Positions 45,064-54,700 of a stretch of 64,000 nucleotides of DNA are shown here, one piece after another. This DNA is from CAYZXT01 sp964482515 (GTDB lineage Bacteria > Elusimicrobiota > Elusimicrobia > FEN-1173), in the NCBI GenBank assembly GCA_964482515.1, contig CAYZXT010000005.1, positions 59,432 through 123,431 on the forward strand. The letters run 5' to 3'. Under the pieces are notes generated by a model. That model saw only the letters and a program-made list of their open reading frames with translations, did no database searches and was not told the origin of the DNA. Position 1 is the first letter of the stretch; each line of letters opens with the position of its first letter. Both the position numbers and the translations under genes were made by a program.

Positions 45064-48000
45064 CTAAAAACTTGGCCCGAGGGCGAAGTACCAGACCCAT
45101 TTGTGGGAGTCCAGCCGTTTGGCCACGTCCACGGACAGCGTGACGGAATAGGTTTGCAGGATGAAGGTCGGAATGCGGAGGCCGCCGCCGACGGAATTCC
45201 GGAACCGGCGCCGGGCCGGCGGACCGAGGTAAGCCGGATGGTCCCAATCGTAGCCCGCGTCCGTGAAAACCACGCCGTAGATCGCCTTGAAATAGACGTC
45301 CGGGAAGAGGAACCAGGTGTAGAGGTCCATATACCGCAGCGGCACGCGCCACTCCAGATTGCCCACCGCGTAGCCCTTGGATTTATTCTCGTCCGCGTTC
45401 CGCGCATAGCCCCGCACGCGATCATAGCCCGACACGCGGAACAGCTCGGGCGTTTCGCCGTAGCTCACGCCGCCCAAGGCGCGGAAGGCCACCGCGCTCT
45501 CGCGCCCCGTCGGGATGAAGCGGTTGTATTCCGCCTCACTCGATTCATAGGAACGGTCGGTGACGAATTGCTTGCGCGCGATCCGGTGGGTGTATTCGAA
45601 CCGGTCGCCGTTGGTCACGGCCAGGTAGCGGCCCGTGGTGGTGTCCCGGATGAAGGACAGGCTCAAGACGTTCTCGCGGTTCAGCGTGTCGAGCTGCGGA
45701 AATTCGCTGTAGCGGTCCGTCCGGTAGGCGCGGGCGACGGCGGTCTCCAGGCGATGGAAGCGGTCGAAGGGATAGGCGACCCCGGCGAAGACGTCGTATT
45801 CCTTGCGCAGTTGGGTCCGGGAAAAATCCTGGTAAAAACTTTTCCCCGCCGCGCCGAGAAAGAACTGCGGGCGGAAACGCGCGTAGCGGTATTGCACGCC
45901 GTAGTCGATGAAGCGGCTGCCCGAGGCGTATTGCACCGACGAGAACAGCTGATGGTTCCCCAGGTGTTCCGACATCTGCCAGAGGGTCGCCACGAAGAGT
46001 CCGTCGGTCGATGAGTAGTAGAGCACCGGGAAGAACAGGTCCGTGGACAATCGGAAGCGATAGGGATGCGATTCCGAGACGAAGGGGCTGCGCTCCGGAA
46101 ACGGGAACGGGGATTGCTCCCTCGCCGCTACTGTCGGTGCTAGCTGCGGTCCCAGTTTGTCGGATGGGAGGCGTGGCCCCGTCTTGTCGGACGGGGCTTG
46201 GACAACCATCAGCGGCGGTTGGTCCTCCGTGGACGCCGTTTCGCCTCCGTTCAGCCGCGGCCAGTTTTCTTTAGACGGCTGAACCGACGCGACCGTCGCG
46301 GTGGAAAGCGGGACGTTCCACAACTCCGGGCCCGCGCGATAGATCTGCTGGGAGCCGTGCCGCTGGCACACGAAGACCATGAACGATCCGTCTCGCGCGA
46401 CCTCCGGCGAAAAATTCCCCGTGACGATGTTCGTCAGCTTCGCCACCCCGCCGCTCGCCAGGTCCAAACGATAGAGGTTGTAGATTTTGTCCGGCTCCGC
46501 CGTGAACAGGAGGGATTTCCCGTCCGGCGTGAAAGCGGGCTGCCGTTCCTCCCCCCGCATGTCCGTCAACGTCATGGTGGAGAGCGTGACCAGGTCCAAC
46601 CCGATCAGGTTCCGTTCCAGCACAGGCATGTCCGGGTCTCGTTCCCTGGGCAGATCGCCGGGCTTCCGCGGATCGGGCGGCAGCAGGACCTCTTGGGAAT
46701 AGGCCAGAATGCGGCCGTCGGGCGAATAGGCGGGGCCGTTCTCGTCCGCCAGGGAGTTCGTGAGCCGCCGCAAAATCTTCCCCCGCGGCGTGATCTCGTA
46801 AAGGTCGTTGGTCCCGTTCTTCATCGCCACGATCGTCAGCTTGTCCTCGGTCGGATGAAACACCGGCGAGCGGAGCTGCTCGAAGGGCGTGCGGATGCGG
46901 CGCAGGCGGTCGCGCTTGATGTCGTACAGGAAGAGATAGTCCTTCTGAACTTTTTCGGCGATGAAGGCCAGCCAGCGGCCGTCGCGGGAGAAGGAAAGCC
47001 CGTGCCCGTCGTCGAAACCCTGGCCCTGGATGTTTTCCATGGCGCGCCATTGCCGCCCGGCCAGAACGCGCTCGCGGCCCGTCTGGAAATCATAGAGCAC
47101 GACCTCCGTATTCCCGGAACGGTCGGTGAGGTAGGCCATGTGGCGGCCGTCGGGCGAAATGGCGGGGTTGGAATTGAAGACGGGAAGGAAATCCGAGGTC
47201 GTCACCCGGACGCCGTAGGCCGAAGGCTCCCGCGTCCCCTCCGCCTGGGCCGCGTAATAATCCGTCAGAAACTCCACGTAGCGGCGGTCGAAGCTGCGGA
47301 AATTCTGTCCCGTCATGTCCTGGATCACCGAATGGGGCTCGAAGCGGTCGCGCAAGTTGACGAAAAGGTCGCCCATGTTCTCCTGCCCGTACTCCGAAGC
47401 GAGGAACCGGATGGCCGCGCCGCCCTGTTTGTAGCCCAATGTGACCTGGTGGGGTTTCAAATGGTTGAAGCCGTGGAGCTCGCTGAGATAAAAAAGACGG
47501 CCGGAAGTCGCGGCGTCGCGCAGGTAAAGGTCCTCGACGGCCTCGTCCATGTCGCCGGTCACGTATTCCGCGTGGCCTTCCATCAGCCACAACGGATAGA
47601 GCGGCGACTTCAAGAGCCGCGCCGACTTCCAGAACCCTCCGTAGAGGATCTCGAACTGGCCGACGTGGGCGAACTCGTGGACGATCACGTGCTGCAGCCA
47701 GAACTCCGTCCCGTCGTTGAAGATGAGCAGACGGTTCTTGAAGGCCTCCGTGACGCCGCCCGTCCCCTCGCCGACGTCCACGACGTTGTTCTCCTCGAAC
47801 TGGTTGTGGTTGTTGAAGAGGAAGAAGGACGTGCGGCCTTTGATCTCGATGCGGAGGTTCCGCGTGACTTCGTCGTGGGCCTTTTCCATATATTCGGCCA
47901 CGCGCGCGATGATGGGGGCGGACTCCGCCGTGTAATGGAGATCGAAATGCGCGGTGGAGAGGACTTTCCAGCGGAAGTTATGGAGGACGACTTTGTTTTT

Positions 48001-48075
48001 TCCGAAAGCGAATGAAGAGGCGGGGACAAGCGAGAGGAGCAGCAGGAAGATCGCGCCGCGTATGAGGGATTTCAT
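45064..48075 (-). CDS. Exported fusion: MA-like metallopeptidase, TolB-type propeller, Omp85-like barrel
   Basis: 1003 residues. Signal peptide; a gluzincin peptidase domain with HEFAH (133-137) and a downstream WLMEGHAEY (Glu166/Glu170); then WD40/PD40 blades typical of TolB (SPDGRHMAYLTDRSGNTEVVLYD type repeats, about 290-600); a low-complexity linker near 640-690; and a C-terminal barrel of the BamA/surface-antigen class with GYDRVRGYARN and VVFTDAGYDW, ending in Phe. Peptidase and propeller would sit in the periplasm or on the outer-membrane face. Targets unknown. Confidence 0.85.
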   Translation of the reverse strand: MKSLIRGAIFLLLLSLVPASSFAFGKNKVVLHNFRWKVLSTAHFDLHYTAESAPIIARVAEYMEKAHDEVTRNLRIEIKGRTSFFLFNNHNQFEENNVVDVGEGTGGVTEAFKNRLLIFNDGTEFWLQHVIVHEFAHVGQFEILYGGFWKSARLLKSPLYPLWLMEGHAEYVTGDMDEAVEDLYLRDAATSGRLFYLSELHGFNHLKPHQVTLGYKQGGAAIRFLASEYGQENMGDLFVNLRDRFEPHSVIQDMTGQNFRSFDRRYVEFLTDYYAAQAEGTREPSAYGVRVTTSDFLPVFNSNPAISPDGRHMAYLTDRSGNTEVVLYDFQTGRERVLAGRQWRAMENIQGQGFDDGHGLSFSRDGRWLAFIAEKVQKDYLFLYDIKRDRLRRIRTPFEQLRSPVFHPTEDKLTIVAMKNGTNDLYEITPRGKILRRLTNSLADENGPAYSPDGRILAYSQEVLLPPDPRKPGDLPRERDPDMPVLERNLIGLDLVTLSTMTLTDMRGEERQPAFTPDGKSLLFTAEPDKIYNLYRLDLASGGVAKLTNIVTGNFSPEVARDGSFMVFVCQRHGSQQIYRAGPELWNVPLSTATVASVQPSKENWPRLNGGETASTEDQPPLMVVQAPSDKTGPRLPSDKLGPQLAPTVAAREQSPFPFPERSPFVSESHPYRFRLSTDLFFPVLYYSSTDGLFVATLWQMSEHLGNHQLFSSVQYASGSRFIDYGVQYRYARFRPQFFLGAAGKSFYQDFSRTQLRKEYDVFAGVAYPFDRFHRLETAVARAYRTDRYSEFPQLDTLNRENVLSLSFIRDTTTGRYLAVTNGDRFEYTHRIARKQFVTDRSYESSEAEYNRFIPTGRESAVAFRALGGVSYGETPELFRVSGYDRVRGYARNADENKSKGYAVGNLEWRVPLRYMDLYTWFLFPDVYFKAIYGVVFTDAGYDWDHPAYLGPPARRRFRNSVGGGLRIPTFILQTYSVTLSVDVAKRLDSHKWVWYFALGPSF

Positions 48076-48131
48076 CGGATAATTATAAGGAACGTGAAGC
48101 GCGTTTGCCAGTGAAGAAGAGGAGAATCATG

Positions 48132-48156
48132 GATCCCGGCCAACGACATGCCGGGA
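48132..48156. repeat. REP-like palindromic element
   Basis: Perfect 8-bp stem ATCCCGGC/GCCGGGAT with a 9-nt loop, in the gap between the TPR gene and the Omp85-fusion gene. It resembles short dispersed palindromes found between genes; no second copy was seen in this window. Confidence 0.45.
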
Positions 48157-48168
48157 TGACGGTAAGCA

Positions 48169-49131
48169 TCAGCTTTTGCTTTTCACCTTCCGCTGCATTT
48201 GGCGGGCCTTGTCCCTGGCCTTCCTGTGCTTGGGATTTATTTCCTGCACGCGCTTCCACGCGGTGAGCGCCTGGGCATAATCTTTCAACTCCTCGTAGGA
48301 AAGCGCCATGGATTCCCAGAGCCCGGCGTCGTCCTTTTGCTGGGACAACGCGAGGTTGTAATGTTCCATGGCCTTCGCGAGGTCGCCGGCGCCGCGGTGC
48401 AAATCGCCGTAGAGCTTTTGATCTCCGTCGGGAAGCGCTTTCCCTGCCGAGACCGCCTCATCCAGGACGCGCAGTCCGTCCGGCCAGCGCTCCTTGTCCC
48501 GGTAGGCCAAAGCCAAATTGTAGGAGACGAGCGGGTCCGCGGGGCGCGCGGCGAGGATCTTTTCATATTGCTCGATGGCCCGGTCCAAATCCTCCGTGCG
48601 GTAGTAGAGGTTCCCGAGCCGCAAACGGGCTTCCTGATCGTCCGGATGATGGCGGAGGAAACGCTCGTATTCGGGCCGCGCGTAATCCACCAAGCCCTCG
48701 GCCTCGTACATCACGCCCGCGTAATAGAACAGCCGGTCGTCCAAGGCGCCCAAGTCCCGCGCACGCTCCAGGCTTTCCAGACCCTCGACGTAATGTTCTT
48801 TCCCGCTCTCGTAGGCGACCAACGACAGGTCGATCCAGGCGGCGATATTTTCGGGTTCCTTCTGCGTGACGGACTGAAGGTCGGCCTTGGCTTTTTCCAG
48901 CTCGGCGGGAGCGCGAAACTCGGTCGGCTGCCGGGGGAAGGGACGTTCGTTTTGGCCGGCGCTGTGCCGCATCCAGGCCCAGGCGATGGCGGCCGCGAGG
49001 ATGAGGAGAAGCAGAGGGATATCAAACCACGGAAGCAGGAAGAAACGGCGGTTAGCGGCGGGTTGCGGACGGGTTTTGTGCAAAATTTCCTTATGGGCGG
49101 GATCCTGCGGATGCGCGTGGGGCGGCTTCAC
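48169..49131 (-). CDS. Membrane-anchored TPR protein
   Basis: About 320 residues: a His/Pro-rich N-terminus, one membrane helix (FDIPLLLLILAAAIAWAWM), then TPR pairs (DYARPEYERFLRHHPDDQEARLRLGN; DRAIEQYEKILAARPADPLVSYNLALA) and a Lys/Arg-rich end. The GTG at 49131 is chosen because it overlaps the rpsA stop by 4 nt (GTGA); a longer reading to 49164 overlaps rpsA by 37 nt. Confidence 0.82.
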   Translation of the reverse strand: MKPPHAHPQDPAHKEILHKTRPQPAANRRFFLLPWFDIPLLLLILAAAIAWAWMRHSAGQNERPFPRQPTEFRAPAELEKAKADLQSVTQKEPENIAAWIDLSLVAYESGKEHYVEGLESLERARDLGALDDRLFYYAGVMYEAEGLVDYARPEYERFLRHHPDDQEARLRLGNLYYRTEDLDRAIEQYEKILAARPADPLVSYNLALAYRDKERWPDGLRVLDEAVSAGKALPDGDQKLYGDLHRGAGDLAKAMEHYNLALSQQKDDAGLWESMALSYEELKDYAQALTAWKRVQEINPKHRKARDKARQMQRKVKSKS

Positions 49132-50822
49132 GACGCGGGCGTTTCTTCCTTGATCCCCTCCCACTGCGTCACTTGCCCCAGAGTGACCTTCGGATGTCCG
49201 CCTCGATACTGCTTGAGGAGTTCGCGCTCCTGCATCTGTTCGTACTGTCGGATCGACAGATCGATGCGCTTCGACTTCTTCTGAAGCTTGGTGACCATGG
49301 CGGTGACGGTCTGGCCGAGCTCAAGCGCCTGGGAAGGGCTGTCGAGCTTCTGGTCCTTGTCCGCCAAAATTTCGCCGACGTGGAGGAAGCCTTCGATGTC
49401 GGCCTCGATCTCCACCAGCGCGCCGAACTCGGTGAAGCGTACGACTTTCCCTTGCACGACGTCGCCGGGCTTGAACTTGTTGAACGGGTCTGGCTTCATT
49501 TGCTTGAGCCCGAGGGAGACACGCTCCGCCGCCGGGTCGACTTCCAGCACGACGACCTCGACTTCCTGGTTCTCGGTCACAAATTCCTTGGGATGGTGGA
49601 CGGGTTTCGTCCAGGAGATGTCCGCTGTCCGAAGCAGACCCTCGATGCCGTTGGGCAGGCGCACGAAGGCGCCGAAAGTCACGAGGTGGGTGACGGTGCC
49701 TTTGAGCTTCGTTCCCACGGGATAAAGGATAGCCGCTTCCTGCCACGGGTTGCTGGTGGCGCGCTTCAGGCTGAGGGCGATCTTTTCCTTCTCGCGGTCG
49801 CAGGAGAGGATCTCGACCTCAAGCTCCTGCCCGACTTTCACGAAGTCTTCCGGTTTCGGCCAGCGTTCTTTCCAGGAGAACTCGGACTGGTGGATCAAGC
49901 CTTCCACGCCGGGCTCCAATTCCACGAAGGCGCCGAAGGACGTCACGCTGGTGATCTTGCCCTTCACCATCGAGTGGAGACCGTAGCGTTTCTCCACGCC
50001 TTCCCAGGGATGGGGGAGAAGGACTTTGCGGCTGAGGGCGATTTTCTGGGTGGCGGCGTCGTACTTCACCACTTTCACGTCGATGGCCTGCCCCACGGAA
50101 AGCACGTCGGAAAGTTTTTCCACGCGGCTCCAGGAAACGTCCGAAATCCGCAACAGCCCTTCGACGCCGCCGATGTCGACGAAGGCGCCGAAGTCCGTCA
50201 AGCTGGTGACCAGGCCGGGGTACACCTTGTTCACTTCCAAATTCTTGAGCGTCTCTTCCCGCTTGGACGCCGCTTCTTTTTCCAGGATCTGGCGGCGGGA
50301 AAGTACCACGTTCCCCTTTTTGGGATCCATCTCCAACACGATCACCTTCACGATCTTGTCCACATAGACGCCGACGTCCTTCACAGGCCGCCGGTCCACC
50401 TGGGACGCGGGCAAGAAACCTTCCAATCCCACGTCCACGATCAAACCGCCCTTCACCTGGCGGACGACTCTTCCTTCGATGGGTGTTTGGGATTCTTTGG
50501 CTTGGAGGACTTTGTCCCAGTGGACGCGTTCGCGGGCTTCGCGCCAGGACACCAGGGGGTGGCCTTCGGGTCCGTCCATGCGCTTGATCAGGGCGGGAAA
50601 AGATTCGCCGACGGCCGGAGGATGGGGGAGGGCGCGGAATTCCGAAAGAGGGATGAAACCTTCGCCCTTCAAACCGACATCGACGAGCAGGCCGCTGGCG
50701 GTGACCTCAACCACATGAGCGGTCACCACGGACCCGGCTTGGCTCTTGGAGCCGGCTTCGGCTTCCTTAAGCAAGTCCTCCATGTTCATTTCGTCAACAA
50801 TGGATAGTTCGTTGGTGGCCAC
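49128..50822 (-). CDS. rpsA: Ribosomal protein S1-like, six S1 domains
   Basis: 564 residues of tandem S1 OB-folds with repeating signatures (KVYPGLVTSLTDFGAFVDIGGVEGLLRISDVSW and similar, quoted here only by landmarks VTSLTDFGAFVD and SFGAFVELEPGVEGLIHQSE). S1 brings mRNA to the 30S subunit. GTG start with GGAGGA 5 nt upstream. Number and length match bacterial S1. Confidence 0.93.
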   Translation of the reverse strand: MATNELSIVDEMNMEDLLKEAEAGSKSQAGSVVTAHVVEVTASGLLVDVGLKGEGFIPLSEFRALPHPPAVGESFPALIKRMDGPEGHPLVSWREARERVHWDKVLQAKESQTPIEGRVVRQVKGGLIVDVGLEGFLPASQVDRRPVKDVGVYVDKIVKVIVLEMDPKKGNVVLSRRQILEKEAASKREETLKNLEVNKVYPGLVTSLTDFGAFVDIGGVEGLLRISDVSWSRVEKLSDVLSVGQAIDVKVVKYDAATQKIALSRKVLLPHPWEGVEKRYGLHSMVKGKITSVTSFGAFVELEPGVEGLIHQSEFSWKERWPKPEDFVKVGQELEVEILSCDREKEKIALSLKRATSNPWQEAAILYPVGTKLKGTVTHLVTFGAFVRLPNGIEGLLRTADISWTKPVHHPKEFVTENQEVEVVVLEVDPAAERVSLGLKQMKPDPFNKFKPGDVVQGKVVRFTEFGALVEIEADIEGFLHVGEILADKDQKLDSPSQALELGQTVTAMVTKLQKKSKRIDLSIRQYEQMQERELLKQYRGGHPKVTLGQVTQWEGIKEETPAS

Positions 50823-50964
50823 AGGTTCCTCCGGGACAAATGCTTTTCCTATCTATCGACAGATTCCCATTGAAATGACGCGGGAAATACCGCATGATAG
50901 GTCTATGGAAAGGGACAGTATAACACAATCGTTCCCGACTGTAAACCAAATGGGCGGAGGTTCC

Positions 50965-51276
50965 ATGAAGAAAATCGCCGCAGTGATGTTCGCCATCCTG
51001 GCCGCCGTCATCCAGTCCGGCCAGGCCGCGGACAAAGACTTTAAAGAACGCCAATCCCGGCGGGCCGACGTTGACAAACCGGAATACCGCGAACGGGCGC
51101 GATTGCGGCAAGGCGTTCGCAAAGGAAAGCTGACCCGCGAAGAGGCCAGGAAGCTCCGGCGGCCCGTTGACGGCGCCCCGCGGAGCAATCGGTCGAACAC
51201 GAAACGGAACGCCGCGGATCAAAAAGAACAGGCCCCGGCGGAACCCGAACCGACCGGCGGAGCGACGCCCCGCTGA
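50965..51276 (+). CDS. Small exported, highly basic protein of unknown function
   Basis: 103 residues: a signal peptide (MKKIAAVMFAILAAVIQSGQAA) and a very charged mature part with RLRQGVRKGKLTREEARKLR, then a Pro/Glu/Ala tail. GGCGGAGG precedes the ATG. The basic motif resembles small secreted proteins found in several Gram-negative lineages, but no function is known to me. The promoter would lie in the short gap shared with the divergent rpsA. Confidence 0.7.
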   Translation: MKKIAAVMFAILAAVIQSGQAADKDFKERQSRRADVDKPEYRERARLRQGVRKGKLTREEARKLRRPVDGAPRSNRSNTKRNAADQKEQAPAEPEPTGGATPR

Positions 51277-51301
51277 ACGATCATCCACTATCGCTTGAAC
51301 G

Positions 51302-51335
51302 AAAAATACCCGCTTGAACCCAAGCGGGTATTTTT
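51302..51335. terminator. Bidirectional rho-independent terminator
   Basis: A perfect 14-bp stem AAAATACCCGCTTG (51303-51316) with its complement (51321-51334), 4-nt loop, and A/T runs on both sides. It ends the small exported protein gene rightward and tRNA-Tyr leftward. Confidence 0.92.
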
Positions 51336-51371
51336 ATGTCGGCGTGAACGCGGCCGACACCGGATAAAAAC

Positions 51372-51455
51372 TGCACAGGGAAGGATTCGAACCTTCGAAG
51401 GGCGAGGCCCGCCAGATTTACAGTCTGGTGCATTTGACCGCTCTGCCACCTGTGC
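51372..51455 (-). tRNA. tRNA-Tyr (GTA), class II, CCA not encoded
   Basis: 84-nt cloverleaf on the minus strand with a long variable arm. Acceptor GCACAGG/CCTGTGC, anticodon loop CTGTAAA (GTA), T-loop TTCGAAT, discriminator A at 51372. Confidence 0.95.
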
Positions 51456-51784
51456 TTAAAGGGATTTTTCGTCGAAGAGTGTTTCAAAAAGAGCGGAACA
51501 ACCTCGATGCGGGAATGATTTTAGCATTTCCGACAAAAAAATCGACACCTTTCCTGAAAGCTATTTTCGCGCGGGAAGTATTGCAGTGAAATTGCGGCGT
51601 AGACCCCGGTGGAATTCGCCAAAAAATCCATACTAAATTTCTAGTGATTCCGGCCAACGATTAAACGGAAAAAATTGACCAAATAACAAAAAACATATTG
51701 ATTTATGAATACAAATAAAATTTACATCGTTGTTTCAATTATTTAAGGAAACGATAGCTTCGTCCCCCTATACTTGTTGTTACA
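51456..51784. other. AT-rich intergenic region upstream of the giant gene
   Basis: About 330 bases with markedly more A/T than the flanks, containing no ORF that I trust. The tRNA-Tyr promoter should lie at its left end and the giant's at its right end. I see no repeat array or RNA gene. Confidence 0.5.
51769..51774 (+). promoter_or_regulatory. -10 box (TATACT) just before the giant gene
   Basis: TATACT lies 10 nt before the ATG at 51785, with no Shine-Dalgarno between them and no clear -35 box (AGGAAA at 17-nt spacing). If used, the transcript would be leaderless or nearly so. Confidence 0.35.
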
Positions 51785-54700
51785 ATGCGACTTTTCAGGC
51801 GATTTACGGCGACCGGCATGGCCGCCATCTATTTGTGGACGAATGTCGTGGCCGGTCACGCGGCCGAAGCCAACTTCTGGGCCGAACGGCGCCAGGCCAC
51901 CGCTCAAACGCACCAACGTTCCCCCCAAACCCAGTTGGCGAGCGCGTCCATGTCCCCCGCCCGCATGGACCAGGAACAAGTCCTGGCGCAGCTCCCTCAA
52001 ATATCCCATGTCACCCTGGCGGGGAACGGCGCGCCCCCGTCCGCTACCGCTAAGCGTCTCCCGAATTCCTTAAAAAAAGCCCTCTCCCGTTCATCCTCTC
52101 AAAAGGAAATCTCCTTCTGGGTCGCCAAGTCCCTTTCCCCCTACGGTTCCGTGCGGGAAATCCGTCACGCCGCATCGGCCGATGCCCCCTTCATCATCCA
52201 CATCCAAGACGCCCACGGCCTTGAAGACGCCCAGCGTAACATGGCCAGCATCATAGAAACGGTGAATAGAGGATTGGAAGGCGTTCATCCTCTCGTGGTG
52301 GGAGTGGAGGGCGCGGCCGGCGGATTTGATTTCGCGCCTTACCGGAACTTCCCGGACCCGGACATCACCCGGGACATCGCGTCCTATTTCCTGAAACAGG
52401 GATTCATCGGCGCGCCGGAGTTCGTGGGGTTGTCCGCGACAAATCCCCCGGCACTGTGGGGCGTGGAAGACGTTTCTCTTTACGAAGGAAACATCCGGGC
52501 CCTGAAAGATTCTATTCCCGCGAAAGAAGCGGCGGAAAACATGATGCGGGGCCTCAAATCCCGGACAGGGCGGTTAAAGGCCAAAATCTATTCTGAGGAA
52601 CTCCAGCTGTTCGACCGCCACTTCAGCGGCTACAAGAACCGCACGGAGGGGTTGGGCGGGTATGTCCGGTACCTGATGGGCGTCCGGCCCGCCGAAACGA
52701 AGAAACCCAATCTCTCCCTCCTCGTCCGCGCGCTGTCCCTGGAAGACAAACTGGATTTCAGGCAGGTGGAAATGGAGCGGCTGCGGCTGGTGGAAGCCCT
52801 GGTCAAGAAGCTGTCCCAGGACCAGACGGCGCTCCTCGTCCAGGAAAGCCTTCGCCATCGCGCCGCCCAAACGAGCTACGCCGACTATTATCAATTCCTG
52901 AAAAACTTGTGCAAGCGTAACGGGATCGACTTGACCGCCTACGGGCCGCTGAACGATTACGTCGACTACGTCCTTCTGGCCGAAACGATCGACCGGAACA
53001 AGCTGCTGGACGAGCTTTTGGGGCTGGAGCGGTCCGCCCAGGACGATCTCGCGCGTACGCCCGAACAAAAGCGCCTCGTCGCCGCCAACCGGAACATCCT
53101 GCTCCTGGAAAAACTCTTCTCCCACACCATGACCATGGCGGACTGGGTCGAATACGACGGCGACAAGGAACGGGCCCTCGGGGTGGACCAGGAACTCGAC
53201 GCCCTCGCCGCTGCGGCCGGACTGCCGCCGGAACCGCAGACGGGGCGCAATCCCCTCACCAGCGATTTCATCCGCCCCTTCGAGGATTTCTGCCGCAGCG
53301 CCACGCTGCGCAACGCGGCCATGACGAACAACCTGCTGAAACGAATCGATCAGACAGGGTCCCGTTGCGCTGTGCTGGTCGCCGGCGGTTTCCACTCCGA
53401 CGGACTGACGGAGATCTTCCGCCGGAAGGACATTTCCTACATGGTCGTCACGCCCAAGATCGCGGAAGTTCCGAAGGACAACAACTACCTGGACGTCTTC
53501 GCCCGCGACCCGCTGCCGCTGGAAAAGATGCTCGAAGGCGAAAAGATCTATTTGGTGTATCCGCTTGGCTTCGCCGATAAGGTTATACAAACCTACGAAA
53601 CCTATTCGCGCCAACTGAAAGACATGTTCCTCGCTTTTCAAACGCGTCGGCAGCAATTGAAAGTGCGCGGCGAAGTGGGAGAGGACATGGCGGAGCGAAA
53701 AGCCGTCGCTGACCTGATGACGCCGTCGATTCCGGCCAGGATCGGCAAATGGTTCGCCAAGATATTTCCGCGACTGCGCGAGACCGCCGGATGGAAAGAG
53801 CGGTTTTTATTTTTCAGCCCCGCTTGGTGGTCGGCCCACGCTCGCCTTCTCTGGAAAGGAAAGTTTCAAATTGCCCTCGGAATCACGGTCGTCGCTAATA
53901 AATTGTCAAGAACCTACAACCGGCGTTTCCCGGACCGGACCCCGCTGCCCACGTGGGACTTGTCCGACGCAAACAAATCGACGGAAACCCTTGTCCGATC
54001 GTTCCTGGACAACTATTTCTCGACCGATCTGGAAGCCGCCTCAAAGTTCGGGCTCGACGTCAAAGACCTGTTCCGGAGGAAATTAATCGCCTTCATCAAC
54101 ACCAATTATCCCGGCACAAGTTTGGACTTCAAACACAATTGGCAGGAAGTTTATGACGAATTATTCAGCGACCGCGATCGTGCGGAAGAGGCGTTGCTAC
54201 GGATCAGCGCAATCCTGACGAAATACTTGGCTTTGACCGAAGAGGTCAACCGGCGCGTAAACCGCTTGCCGATAAAAATCCATCCCCATTTTATGGGGGT
54301 CACGCTTCTGCATGAGGGCGCGTTCAATCCCATGCGGAATTATGGATGGCAAAATCCCGAAACGATGACACTGGGATTAAATTTGGAGGTGTTGTTGGAC
54401 CCAACGAACGACGAACATTCAATAGGCGACGTCGCCCATGAAATCGGCCATGGGTTAACCCCGCTGCTGAGCGGCCCGAAAGTTGGGTTGCCAGAAGATG
54501 AGGAAGTGCGGGCAAATTGGATTGCCGCTCAAATATCGACCCCAGAAGAAATCCTCGCATTTATTGAAACCAAAATCGCAACTCACATCAGATTTGAGAG
54601 CCAGTTGTCACCCGACACCGCCGCCCAACTGGCGGCGTTTGCCTTATTCCTAAATTTGCCGGCTATTCCCGCCCTGGCGCCTTGGATGCAATCTCCGCTG

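Noticed and set aside
46198..48015. A 605-codon plus-strand frame opposite the peptidase-propeller-barrel gene, with similar long frames at 49173-50807, 37642-39309 and 35825-37756
   Set aside because: All lie antisense to well-supported genes and have shadow-like composition.
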